In this document: positions 1-14,100 of the stretch, piece by piece
How the letters are laid out: each line of letters begins with the position of its first letter
How positions within the stretch are numbered: position 1 is the stretch's first letter
From: Bugula neritina
Lineage: Eukaryota > Bryozoa > Gymnolaemata > Cheilostomatida > Bugulidae
Direction of reading: 5' to 3'
NCBI GenBank assembly: GCA_964035545.1
Contig: OZ037765.1
Coordinates: 17,602,698-17,666,697 of the forward strand
Length of the DNA: 64,000 nucleotides
Notes under the pieces: model-generated
What the model was told of the DNA's origin: nothing
What the model saw: the letters and a program-made list of their open reading frames with translations, nothing else
Database searches by the model: none
Made by a program: the position numbers and the translations under genes

Positions 1-80
1 GAAAGACATAAATATTACATAATACATTTTATACCTCCTTTTTAACTATAAGCAAAACAATGTTACCATGTAGTTTTCAC

Positions 81-3000
81 CTGGCCATTTAGTTGGGGAG
101 GTTTCAGGGAATTCCTCCTTACTGTCCTTGACATTGTGAGTAGAATGCTTGCTCTTAGCACCAGCCATAAGACAGCTGTCTTTATATACTACTGACGTGC
201 TGATGCTATAATTAACCAAGGATATATTATGATAATATATACAATGTATTGTATTTCTATTTGATAACCACTGTATATTACCACTGTGTATTATAACTGC
301 ATTAAATATGTATTAAATTTTAGAATATACACAATGCATTATATATTATATATTATACATGTAAGTGAATATATATTCAATAATCCAAATCTTAAGCCAA
401 ATGACTTAAAATAAAACCTAAAGCTATTGGAACCACAAAATATATGTTTTAACACTGAACTAGTTGTAAACATCAAGTCAAAGAACAAAAATGTATTTTA
501 TAATTTTGCCCAAGCTAATAGGCAGCTTTTTTTACAGAATGACATGAAATTCAGCATTCCAAGTTGAATGTGAACTAGTTTACTGAGTTTCCAGTATAGT
601 CAACTGTAGTAAGTTACCAGGGTAAGTAGCATGTATATGAACAGATAGAATATAGTAACTGCAGATCTATCTACACATCTATCTACATATCTATTTACAT
701 ATCTACCTACACATCCATCTACTTGCCACAGATACAAGATCTTCATACTTACTTAGTAAAGCCCTCTAAGCCAACATCATTGTTCATCTTCTCAACCACT
801 ATGCTATCACTATCACAGAGACACTCGTATATGCATGAAGACAACGCTGTACTCAGATTCCTACACAAACATAAGAAGTCGTGTCTCAAAAACCAAAACA
901 CTGGCCAGTGTTAAAACAGACAATATTTGTTTTCTTGAGCATTGAATTTGGGATCAAATCTTAATTAAAAGCTGACTTTATGTAAAAGGTGCTCAAACAT
1001 GACATTCCATGTTCACAAAATATGCAACACTAACAAACACTGGTGAAACAGTCATTTACCATTATCAACCATAGCAATGTTTTAATCAACCAAGATTCAG
1101 CCTTGAGTTGAAGTAGTGATAAAACAAATATATTTATGGTGTTCGAAGCAGTTGATTTGTATATGAAGCTGATAACTGAGAAGTAGATGATACCTGAGAG
1201 TCATGACTAGCTGCAGATTGCCAGTGTAGTCTGGCATTTTCTGCACAGAGATGATCGTGCTGAGCATCTCCTTGATGAAGCTCTGCAGATACGATATAGG
1301 GTCGACAATGACAGTCTTACTGGACGATACGCTAGCTGACAGCAGCGGCAGCGTTGTCGGGAAAGGAAGAGGAGAGAGCAGCTGCTTCTGAGTTCTGTCC
1401 TGCTGCAACTCCTGAAACATTCATTACTCACAGCTTTGGCCATTGGATCAATTCTGTGTAATCATTTAGCAAACAGTTCAGGAGGGTTGATATAACATCA
1501 ACTTTCTGCTGCTCTTTCAGATTGTTATATTTTTGGTGTGTTGTGTAGTGTAATGATCTGTGACAAGATGGTAATGATTGGTAATGAGTTACATTGTTGG
1601 TTCGTTAGGTACAACTACTAAGAACATAAATGGTAATAACACCGTGGAATCTAGAGACTAACTGTTTAGAAAGTACATAAAAATTATATATACAAGATGC
1701 TGACTGTGACAATATCAAGGAAATCATGGTTAACATAGATCTACTAGTTGTAGTTATTAGGTATAATAAGACATCATGAATTCTAGTTGACACAGATGTA
1801 AGTGTGCTTCTAGTAACTGAGACTTTAAAAAAAACATTAAAATTGAAATTGACCATGCCTCGGCCACTTCATTCATGAAACTGAGAAACGACTAATTAGC
1901 AGAGAAGAGAAAAGATGAACCTGTAGCAGAAGGATGAGCTCCATCTTGATACACGCGAGGCCACCACCACTAGCACCGTACAGACTGCAATATGTGAGGA
2001 GAGTTCGCAGTAGCTGCTGGTTCCTTCTCAGCCACTGCTTACGTCTCGCCATCCTTTGCTGCTTGGCTTCAAAATCCAGTCTATCGGCTATGATAACTTC
2101 GTGTAAGTTAGCGCGCTGTCCCTAAAGTACACAAGTTGACAACTTAACATACTCTAAAACATACTCTAAAAACTCACACAAGTTTATAGTTGCTATCTCT
2201 GTGAGAAACTCTGATGGAAAGGGTTTTTGTAAAAGCAGGCTAAGGACTTATTCAGATAATGCACAGGAGCAATTATGGCTGGATACTCTTCCTAACATCA
2301 TCAATGGCCTTTACTGGGGTTCGAACCCATGACTTTGTGCTTACTATGCCAAATGCTCTAACCCCTAGACCACGGCTGCTTCCTTCTAAAACATACTCTA
2401 TAACATCTAGAATGTAAAACTTGTTCACTGAAGGAACAAATGAATATACAGTTTACATACTAGCTGAGAGTTATTCTGTGAAGATGGCCGAGTTGTGTCT
2501 CCAGAAGCAGTTCTGTCCTGATCGGAGATGGTTGGCGTTTTTGAAAAGTGCCTCATTGATGTGTCGGTTTCCACTTCGTCTATAGTATCACAGTAGTTAC
2601 AGAGCACCTGCAATATTAGCACCCCTTGCTCTGAGGAAGCAGCATTATAACATATGAGTAATCCCCTTTACAATACACAAATACATAAAATATATACATG
2701 AATAAAACCCTCAAACTACTGAACTTACCTCTAAGACCTCTGTTTGCTTTTCCAGCCAGATGTAAAGCTGATAGCGCAGTTGGCCACCCTCAACCTCAAA
2801 CCCAGTGGCAAGTGTAGCCAACTCTTCCATGGCTATTTTGAGACACGCTACAAACTTGAGTTGCTGAGCTATGATGTCAAACACTGCACCACCCGATTCT
2901 CTCTCGTCATGTTGCTAATAATTAATATATTTAGGAATCTAACAGTTTTATAATAGGAAAAAGACAGTCAAATATAGCATTGGTTGCAACTCAGATAATA

Positions 3001-6000
3001 AAAATTAAAACTTTTCAACATCAACTACAACTTAATTGAGAAAAAAAATTATATTAAAAACTTTTATATAATTTATGCAAACTAAATATTTACTTACATT
3101 AGAGTTCAACTGAGTAGGAGGCACTGCATCATTGACTTGAGTCGGTTTGCTCTCCGAATCAGAATCATTAGAATCTGCAATCTTTCAACAAACCCAAAGT
3201 TGAAAATACCAAACAGTCTGAATCAAGCTTCAAAGTAATTGTGAGATGTTCATTTTTGGATACTGTCCCTGTATTTCACTTATTAATATTCGTGATATTG
3301 CAAAAAATGTATGAGTACCAATATTAAACTAAAGATTAGTATATGTATCTTACTCGTTTCATTATGAGCCCGCCTTCATCATCACTATCTGAGTCGGAAT
3401 CTGAGGAGAGAGTGAAGGAAGGTGGCTCTTCCTCAGCCTTAGAAACTAGTCTACTGAAAGGGTCGGAGAGGGAGGCTCCCCAGTCCATACCTGTAATTAC
3501 AAAAGAAGTCACTGGTCAGCTGCTTAAAAAAAAATAGGAAAGGGGTGTAATGCGTGAAGGCTTTCTCTCTAGAATAAAGATAAATGGATCGAGAAAGTGT
3601 ATCCAGAGAAATATAACTATGAAAGTATACTATGAGTTTATGACGTGAAGTTACAGAAATAATGCCTTTTAAAGCATTTTAGTCTCCTTATATTTTTACA
3701 ATGCATAAAACACCTCTTTAGGTATCAGCGGTTATTAAACTTTTGAAAGAAGACAACAAATGTAAGATTAGGACCTACCACCAGATGTCGCACCAAAGTC
3801 CATGAAATTGGTAGCATTTTCACTAATAGGGGTCTCGGGAATTATTTGTATGGAAGGAGCAGCGTCAGCGTCAGCTGGATCTGTTGTGTCATCATCATCA
3901 CCATTGTTCAAGTTCGCCACCTACAAGCACATGTGTAGAAATTATTACATTGCTTTAAGGAAAAGGAGCATTTCTTCAGTACAGCTCAAACACAGCTATC
4001 ATTCTTAAAGTATGGAAGTGACTATATTGGGCAATATTCAGCTCATTTATATTAATACACCACCCTAGTGTATATGTGTTTCACAACATGTTCTTTTTAT
4101 ATCAGTGGCCAACTAGTGTCTGGTCAGCAGTTTTACAGTAGGTATCGTTTAAGTTGACTATCACTATTGTTCTACTCATCACTCCAACTTTCTATTAAAC
4201 ATCATGTACTAGCTACAGCATGACCTGCTTTATAGTAGTCACATTGAATGGACTAGACACGGCATGTATGCAAATCTGAGCCAATCACTTAGTTACATTC
4301 TGCAAGGATAAAACAACAGAATACCATGGGCAGTTTAGTCAGCACTTCCAGAGCTAGGGCGGGACAACCAGCCTTGAAGTGGTCGTGTGCCGTTTGGAAG
4401 TAAAGACTTCTTTCTGCTGGAGTTATACTCTCATTCAATGTTACAACCTGAAGCAACAGAAGATGCAGGCCATACAAATTATATAATCGAGTACTTAGAC
4501 CTTCGTTGTTCAATAAAAGAGTTTAAGAGTCTGTAACATGATGTTATGCAACCTGTTTAGGGAAATACAAAATATATACATACATGATGAGTAAATGTTT
4601 TTATTTATAAACCTTAGATTTAAGGCCTGGCCTCACGCTCGTGAGAATCTTACGAAATCGTGTGACAATTCTCGTGAGTTATCTTCTCGTTATGACCAGC
4701 CACACACTCGTCGGATGAAACACATAATAAATAGTCCGTGAATGAGTCTTGCACGAGATACAAACCGCAGAATATTGCCAAATAGAGAAACGTGGTAGAA
4801 ATGAAATAATTACTGTTGCTAAAATTCTATTAACCAATCAAATGGTGCGCATCGTCGATGGTGATTTTTCGTCCATCGTTAACCCAACGAAAACGATTTC
4901 GTTTGCATTCCCTCAAATTTTCTCGTACGATTGTTTTTTCGTGTCAAATAGACGATTTCGTTTGATTCTCACGATCGTGAGGCCAGGCTTTAAGAGAGAG
5001 GTTTTAAGAATTCATAACACCAACATTTAGCTCTGTAATTTTACAGTGGGTGAATATGTTATGGCTGCTTGTTTTCAAACAACACATTGTCATACATTAG
5101 AAAAGCCTTAAAACCTATAAAAAAAGCTAGATGTATTTACAAGGAACTGCAGTAATTTAGCTAACAAAAGATTAGTTACTTGGAGAGCAACCGGTAAATT
5201 ATGCAGTAGAATCATTTCACTAATTAATTAGTGAAATAAATTAATAGCTTTCATTTGTAAGAAAACAATTGACTTTATAATACATGGTTGCTGTCGCTAT
5301 TTTATATTACAAATTAGCCAGTAACTTTAATTCTGTTGGCACCACTATCTGACACTACATATAGAATCAATGAGACGTCAGCTACCTTATCTGATTCAGC
5401 ATGACTGTGACTAAAACCAGAAAGCATGGCTGCTGCCCCCATCCCTTTGCTGTCAGCATGGGAGGCAAGTTTCTGTCTGAGAAGTAAAGGGTGAGTTCTC
5501 AAGTAGTTATAGAAGTTGAACACAGATGCCTTTGTTCTTTCTGTAAATGAAATAATATAATAAGATTAATTAAATTCGAATATTTCACATTTGTAGCAGT
5601 TATTTAAGATTTTAATTTAAAATGTGGAATACCAAATAAAGCAGAAAAAAACCATCATAGTAAAAGCGAACGGAATACAAACTAAAGATTTATAATAAGA
5701 TAGGAGCAAGCTTTAGCAAGTTACTAAAACAACGAATGTCATTGCAATTAATATTCTTTCACTAAACCCACAATAAAGAGTTGTCTCATTTAACCACCGG
5801 TAATAGAAGTTAATAAATTGAGGTATCCAAGACCAATTTAGACAGTAAACTGTTGGCTGGTAAATAGATTCACCTGTAACACTGAGTTTATTATCAAAAA
5901 TACAAACATGACACAAAAAGTTTATAAAGATTTATACTCACGCATATATTCTGCGTATTCAGGATGCGCAACTCCAATATCTCTCACTAGCAATGTAGAA

Positions 6001-9000
6001 AGACTTCGCTTATACTCCTTACACATCCACAAAGCTATACTCCTTAGAAATGGGTCAGGGTGACACAAATCCTCATCTCTTTTCTCTCCACCCAATATCT
6101 AGTGTGTTTTAATAAGTCAACAGCTTTTAATAAAATTAAGAGAAGCATATTTGACTATTTTATTAAAACGAAACTGGATTTTCAATTCAAAATCTTAAGT
6201 CAGCTTCACATTTTAAAGGGTGGAATGTACAAGATTAAAATAGCCAATGGCAGTTATTGAAGTAATATACTATAGCACCTGTCAAGAGGGTCTGATATTA
6301 TTCTTCTCTTCTACTATTTATAGTAATAAATATAATTCACAGAAAAAAATAACACATTTTTTTAAATAAACAAATAGAGAACCACACATGATATATAAAG
6401 GAGATAATTCTCAAAGTTCCATAGACGCAGAGATTAACTCTCAGTTACAAGAGAGACCATACACAGCTGTATGATACAATATAACAGCACAAACCCGTTC
6501 ATCCAGAATCTGTTTAACAGCTGGAGAGAGTCCGGTGTCTATGAGGTCACTACTGTACAGCTTTGATATGACGATAGCCAGCTGTAGGTCATTCAGTTTA
6601 GAGATGCATATCTACAGCAAGAAAGCAGCACCATTCACCTGTGCAGTAAGTATCTAAAGTAAGAGCAGTATGACAAACGTTCTACTAACAGCCAACTTAC
6701 GTCAACGGCATCTCGGAGTGATCCAGCAAGAAGAAAAAAGGCGGCAGCGTGCAGAAACCTTTGCAGACCAAGCAAAGCGTAAGCATTTTTCAATGCAGCT
6801 TTTCGCCACCTGTCCTCAGTAAAATCATTCTTGAAGAACTTCTGCATTTTTTCATCACTCACAGACCTGCATATGATAGTAGCATCAGATATCTGCTGAC
6901 AAAACAAATATCTGAACAGCCCCAATAAACTAAGAATGAGTATAGTCAGCGGTGTCCGTGGTCTAGGGTTTAAAGCGTTAGCTTAGTAAACACAAAAGTC
7001 ATAAGTTCAAATCCCAGTTAAGGCTATTGGTGATGTTAGGAAGAGTATCCAGTCATAATTGCTCCTGTGTCACATATGAATAAGTCTTTAGCCTGCCTTA
7101 AACAAACCCCTGTCCATCAGATGTTCTCAAAGGGATAGTGACTATAAACTTGTGTGAGTTAGTACAGTTAGTGGTGTAGATTCAAATGTAAAAGTCAATG
7201 AGTGTTACTAGAACTACCCGAGTGCTTTCCTTTAGAGGTGAATATCAAATTTAGATTAGCATCTAACCTGTACAAGCCCCATAGCACCATTTTCTTTTTC
7301 ATGGCTAAATAGAATATTGCAGAATCCATAGGGTCTTTGGTCTTTTGAAATGAATATTTAGAAATTTTTTCTACAGTTCTTCTAAGGATGTTAATGTTAG
7401 TAATAACCCAGCCAACACCAAACATCCTGGCTTCCTCCCATGTGGGCTCTCCTTTGCTGAAACTCGGCAAAGAGTTTACTATTTCCTATCCAACAAAAAA
7501 AAAAATTTGCAAACCAATGGTATTGAATTCGTTATACTGTATTTCAATAAACAAATATGCAGCTGTTAATGTATATTTTAACACAGTATGCATCAAAGTA
7601 GAGTTGTCCTACCTCTTCAGACTCGGAATGGAATCCCCATATAATATCGGATGCCGAGAAACCAGATCTCTGAAACTGCAGGCGCTGAGTTGGTGAAAGA
7701 GTTTTCAGAAGATATGTGTCATGGCCGACAGCCAGCACATACCTCAACCCACAGTCGTCCACTGCTACAACGCATAATAGTCAGCCATAGCTATAACCTT
7801 ACTGTGACCAAATTGGCTACTAGCAGCTCTAATTCTGTGTTAATAATTACTAGCGGTAGCCTAAACACAACAAAGAACGCAGTGCTTGACAATGTAAGTC
7901 AAGATAATGCGCAAGATTTTGTAGGAGTAAGTATATGATAACGTGAAGCTTAGATGCTTTACATCTCTTTTAATCAATTACAAGTTAAATTTTCACTTTG
8001 GTCTCCAAGTTTTGCTTTACTTGAATGTTAATCTTTTGCATTTAATCTTTTACTTTTTTTTCATTTTGTATATAGCCTATTCATTTTTATTATAAATGCC
8101 ATTATTCTCATTTCCTTTTATTATTGAGAAATATTTATTTATTTTATTTCATTTCGCATATGACCTATTATTCTTATTATAAATGCCATTATTTTTCATT
8201 ATTGAGAAATATTTTGTACATCTCCATGACAACTACAACCATAAACATAAATACCGGCAGCGCTCTGTCTAGCGTCAGTAAACTTGTCGGAGAAGTCGGT
8301 TTGAGTGTTGGCGACAGTGTTAGCCAAAGCCATCAGATACATCTGGTCCAGGTTGTTTAAACCAGGTAAGCTGACCTGAACCAGGGCATTAGCAAAGGTT
8401 TCTGACTCTTTTGGGCCAAAGCCAAACCTATAATAAAACATGAATAAAAATATTTTTTGATGAAATCAACAAAACCCTGTGTATTATTCTTAACTAAGTT
8501 TAGTAGATTACACCAAGAATGTGATATACATGCAGATATTATATTATACTATATGGCCAAGCCTTAAATTCTCGCATTTGAAAATCTGTCATATAACAAG
8601 TTTCTGTAGCGTAACAGTGTGTTCACTGCAAAAATATATTTTATATAAAATAATTACTCTGTTTGATAAACATGCATTAAGTACATATAGAATGCTGATG
8701 GTCTCTTACTGCAATATGTTTATATTTTAGAATTTATTTTCTTGCTCAATAGATATTATGTCAAGAAGCATGAGCAAAGTACAGGCTCTCTATTACACAC
8801 CCTACTATATACATCTAGAGGCCTTCAACTTACAAGCTCACCAAAAAACTCTTAAGAGACGCAGAATGCAACCAACCTGGACTTGGTTCCAGCGGAACTC
8901 GAGTGCCGTCTTTTTCTATCCGCTTCATCACCCTCATCCTCATCATCAGTCAGCCTGAGGTCAAGGTCAGCGTGACTGGGGTTATACCCGTCAGAAAACA

Positions 9001-11189
9001 ATTCGTTGTACTCTTCCTGTTCACCTGATATTCGAGATACAAAATAGAGCAAGTTTTATTCCGTCACATTACGATCAAGAAATACACAAACGCTAGTGAC
9101 TCTAGTAAAAATGAAGTGCGCTTTAAACACTTTCGTTCCACGCGAACATAACTACCTAAAACTAGGCTCTGTTCTCCACAGCTATAACAGATTTTAATAT
9201 ACTTGATAACATACTTTTGGCATTGGTTGAGTCAGCCACCATAGAAATAGGTTGATCATTGTCAGCGGCCAGCAGACAGTATAATGGTAAAGGTGGTATG
9301 GAACTGATTTCCACAAAGCTGGTCATCTGAAGGCATTACAGCACACATTGTAACACAAACAGCTACGTGGAATTCACTATTATTGCTGGTTATCTCTTCA
9401 AGTAATATTATAAAACAGATAGGCTTAAATATTATCTGCCAGTGTGAATTGTGTTGTATATAACAGCAGGATGCACAAATATGAGTATAGATTATGATGA
9501 AATGTGATAGAATGAGCAAGGTGTCTTTTAAGTACCAAGCTTGTATAAAAATTAGTAAATATTTAATGGAGCATACGACCAGGTAAACTGCCTGCAGGTG
9601 CCCTGTGAAAAGTCATTGCCGAGTATTACAGTATAACGTAGCTATATGAATTTCTTTTCAACTATTGGACATTAGATATTTTCAATCAACCCATTAAAGT
9701 ACACTCAATGTGCAATCAGCAGAACAACGAAGAGTTTAAATGCAGCATTTAGAATAAATAACTGGTAATTCTTTACTTACCTCTTCGGACACTTGAACTT
9801 TGCCCTTAGACTGAGCAACTTGATGTATAGACATGGACCTAGGTCTAAATGCCACCTGGTCTTCAGTATCACTTTTCATGCTTATAGTTATGCAGTGCAT
9901 TAGATGCGCCAGTGTAGCTTTTACTCTTTTTACCTAAAATATAAGTATGTGCTTAATGGGCAACTCTATGGTTGGTTTTCAGAAAAAAACTAATAGAAGA
10001 GTTCAACAGTGAATGTGATTTTACTATATCTAAATCACCAAGTTTTGCCACCAACGTAACTAATAAAATTTAAAAAGTGATAAAACTACAATATATGCTA
10101 AATACTAATATACGAGCAGGTCTCAGCGTCAGGATATTGCCAAAAGTGAAACGCTATGTGAAGTTTTAGAAAGTGGTGTAAAATTATTATAGTATAAAAA
10201 ATTAAGCTAGCTTGTTCATGGCTAGTTATAGATTCTGCGTATAAACATGATTGTACATTTGTAAAAAAAAATTATTTTGAAATGAGTTTTGCAGTAATTC
10301 TGGCATTATTAACAATAATTTGTTATGATGATGACTCAAATGGCATTGGGGGTTAAACCGTTGCCCCCCCCCCCCCCTCTTCAGCCACCCCTCTCCTTTT
10401 CTGCCATATCCACCCACATGTTGATGAACACTAACATTGAACAGACCAACAACTTTAATATCATCTCAATTCACAGCTAAACTTCACAGGAAAACTTTAA
10501 TTCTATTGAAGCTACAGTTATCAGCGAAATTTCTTTACATCTTCCTTTGCATTGCAAATACTTATTGAGCTACGTAGCATTTGTACAGAAATGTACCAAA
10601 AGGAGAATTTATAGCTGTAGTTTCTGTAGTTTTGGTAAAACGATTAATATGATGATAGTGACTATTCACAATAAGTGGTGCTACTAGTATATAAGTCATT
10701 AGGTAAGATTACCTGTAAAACAAATTCTAAAAGTGAGAGGAATTTGTTATTTGTTGCACAATTGAATAACTTGTAATACTTATGGTAACTTGACTAGCTT
10801 CTAATTTTGGTGCATATATTCACAAATATGTTTACCAAAGCAGCAGTTTTAAAAAAAGAAGCCTGCAACTCTCTCAGTTTTTTTTCTGACATATTTACAA
10901 GTTTATTTGCCTATCATGCTAATAGTGTCTTTTCTATCTTAGCGAAAAACAAACTCTTCCCACAATGCTTTTTATAAACTTCTATTTCTATAACTAACTC
11001 TAGTCCTCCTATGATCACAGCACTCCAAAACAAATACTATAATACATTCAGAAAACTATAGAAGATAATGAGAACACAGACACACACGGAGCCCACCTTG
11101 CCAAAGTTGAGAAGCTCCAGAAGTTGCTTAGGGTGATACTGTGGCAATACTGGGTTGGTTATTTGTACTGCTTCAAACAGACCACATTC
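81..11189 (-). CDS. DMXL2: DMXL part 3: Rav1p_C-like helical region and acidic linker (exons 28-47)
   Basis: This region corresponds to the RAVE-subunit (Rav1p C-terminal) homology that gives the family its role with V-ATPase. Recognisable strings are VSLPGLNNLDQMYLMALANT, DDCGLRYVLAVGHDTYLLK, RWRKAALKNAYALLGLQRF and AAAFFLLAGSLRDAVD, followed by FYNYLRTHPLLLRQKLASH and GCPALALEVLTKLP. Exons 40-42 are an acidic, Ser/Asp-rich disordered linker. Exons 43-46 resume conserved sequence (GGQLRYQLYIWLEKQTEVLE, RKQWLRRNQQLLRTLLTYCS, FPTTLPLLSASVSSSKTV). Exon 47 ends at KWPG in phase 1, so at least one more exon, including the C-terminal WD40 repeats, lies left of position 1. Confidence 0.93.
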
Positions 11190-14100
11190 CTGGATAATCA
11201 TACAGTATATTAAACAGTATTATATACAGTATATCATACAGTGTATGATATACTATATATAATACAGTGTATCATATAGTGTATCATAGAGTATAACATA
11301 GAGTATATCATACACTATATCATACAGCATATATCAAATCATACAGCATCACATAACAGGTGGGAGTAGCACAGATGTAAACACAGTGACAGTAGCAACA
11401 GGTGAGAATACCTCCAATATGCCAGAAAATGGCGGGTTTGTCTCCAGTTTTGACAGAGTTCTTTTCAGCTGATCTTTTCTGCCTCTTTTTTCAATTAATT
11501 TTGAAGCCATTAAGCGGTGAAGGTGAGGAACCTGCAATCAGATAAAGTAGAGATATCTATCATTATCACTGCTGTTAGACAGAAGCACGGCAAATCTGTA
11601 AATTGAAAGCAAAGTTAGTCAACTAGTGACAGTCTAATACTCACAGACTGACTGATACGGAGGGTGCTGACTTTTCCAGAAGTATCAGAGTGGATTAAGT
11701 CAGCAGCTACGGTGCTGGCAGCTTTCAGGTTATTGCTGCTAGGGGCATGGAGAGGGGTGAGAGCTGAGATATCATTGTAGGACTGTGGTCCATGCCATTG
11801 TGAGTAGACATGCATTTCATTGTCCATACCTAAAGTACACCAGACAGATCCAAATAGTGACTAGTGTATAGGAACTATGTGGAGGATCAAACCAACAAAT
11901 TCTTATTACAAGAAACAGGCCATCATTCCAGGTCTATCGACAAAAACAGGTATGAAAAAACTTAAATTTTCAACCAGAATTCCAAACTGACCCATATTGC
12001 TCATAGACACCTGAACTAAACACCTGAGCTAGACACCTGCAGAAACCATGTGTGAAAGCCTTTTCTGTATCTCACAGTGTGTCTGGTCTGCAAATACAAA
12101 CCCTAAAACCGAGTACTTGTAGCCAACACATGGGAACTAACTCTCACCAACTACTAGAACACCGTCTTTAGCCCAGGAGACGTGCATAGGTAAGGGTGGT
12201 AAGCCGTCGGCAGTGGACAACTCCACACTGCGTAGCCTCATCCATCTGACAGTTGGTGACTGAGAGTGGGAGTTGACTAGAGAATTCGACTGCTGTAAGG
12301 CATGTTTGGTGGGATGTCTAGAATTTAGGCTATCACCTAAAATATCACCATCAACATATTGCAAACATAGAATAAGGTACACTCAGCAATGAGAGAGACT
12401 ACAATGCTCCCTCCATATCTCACGGATCCATATCTCGCAAAATTCCATGGGTCATGAGAAGGGCTTGGACCCTGCTTTGTGGCTTATGTATACATGTGTA
12501 TAGAGACAACAATGGCTGAATTTAATGGATTTGTGAGTTAAATCTGGTATTCTACTATGTCACGAATTGAGGTTTCGGGACCCGCAGCTTAGTGAGATAC
12601 GGAGGGAGTGCTGTATTAATTAATCGAATACTATTGTTCTATTGGATAGTGTTAAAATAATACAATTTAGACCACCAATAAAAAGGGAAGATCACAAATT
12701 TTATAAAGTAGAGATGAAGAGAGTAAAGCTAACTTGGCAGACGGAGCTCGGCATTGTGAGCTATCTCGTTGTTGACAGGAGAGAAGAAGAGTATCTTAGA
12801 GCCTACAGCCACAGTCAGCACGTGTCCGCCATCTTCGGTGGGAGCCCAGTCTAGCTGCACCAAGTGCTTTTGCTGCAAAACTCCACTTTTATTACCTGTC
12901 TGGGCAATACATTTCTTTACACTGCAAAGAAAACCAGAGACGTGAACTAAGAGCAAAGTTACCACAAGAGTAATACTTTAACATTGGCGGTTTGTTTACT
13001 TCTAAAACCAAAACTACAATTATACCGTATGGAATCAATTATACAAAACATAATCAATGTTACCATGAAGGAACACCACATTCTATGTTTGAGAGTACTA
13101 TATTAAACAACTCTGTAAACTTCTAATACAAAAAGTACTAACAGTTTTCTCCCTTAATCCACTAACTTGAAATAATATAATTGAATTTCACAAATGTAAT
13201 TAATAAGATTATGTAGAGAGCACGCACCTCTGTATAGTGCTGAGACTTGGTATACTGGGCACATGAGGTAACTTGGCAAAGCTTGATGTAGGACTGACAT
13301 TGTGAGCCGTGGGTAGATGGGATGAGTGGCCGTATCCTTGAGGATGATGGGAGCCCAGCTGCATCTAAATGTGAATACAATGTAGAATATATATCGGATA
13401 TTATGTAATACATGTGATAAGTCAACTTGAATCATCTACCTTATCAACCCTCTTGTAAGAAGCAACAGTAAAACTTCTACAATCATTATTTGGTGTCCAA
13501 GCTGCTACACTCTTCACAGAGCTATACATTCAGGAAAATAAGTTTGAAAGCTAAACAAAAACCTTGTTTGTGCAAGATCGCCTTGGCAAGCAGCTTGCTG
13601 GTGTGTTGCGCCAAAATGCAAAGAAAATCACTTAAAATGCCTTATTATTTTGCAAAAAAAGTAATTTAAATAGTTCACTTGAAACTTTTGAAGCAATTGA
13701 TGTAATATTTAAAATAGTTTCAAGCAGAGTTGAGTGAAACACTTGCAAAAATTACTATTTGGCAAACAGAAGATGTGCTGGCTGTTCTACAATTTTATTG
13801 CTTCACTTTTTGCCCCCTAAACCTATTTTTGTAAAAGAAACAGCAGCGGCTCAAGTTCCACTGCATTATCAGATATTTATTGGTGATCATAAATAAAATA
13901 CATCCTCACAGCAATGATGCTGGCTAGATATCTGGCACTAGATATATTTTCGGGGGGGGGGCTGAGAGCATCCTAAGAACATTAAATTATTTACCACTCT
14001 GGGCAATGAATTTCATTTACTTAAAAACTAGAGGGTAGAGATAAAAGTTCATAAAAATGTAACAAAAATAAGACAACTTCTTAAACTTGATTTTTGATAT

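Noticed and set aside
2240..2384. Possible functional tRNA gene (A and B boxes present)
   Set aside because: The head does not fold into a standard cloverleaf by eye and is joined to a body shared by other SINE copies.
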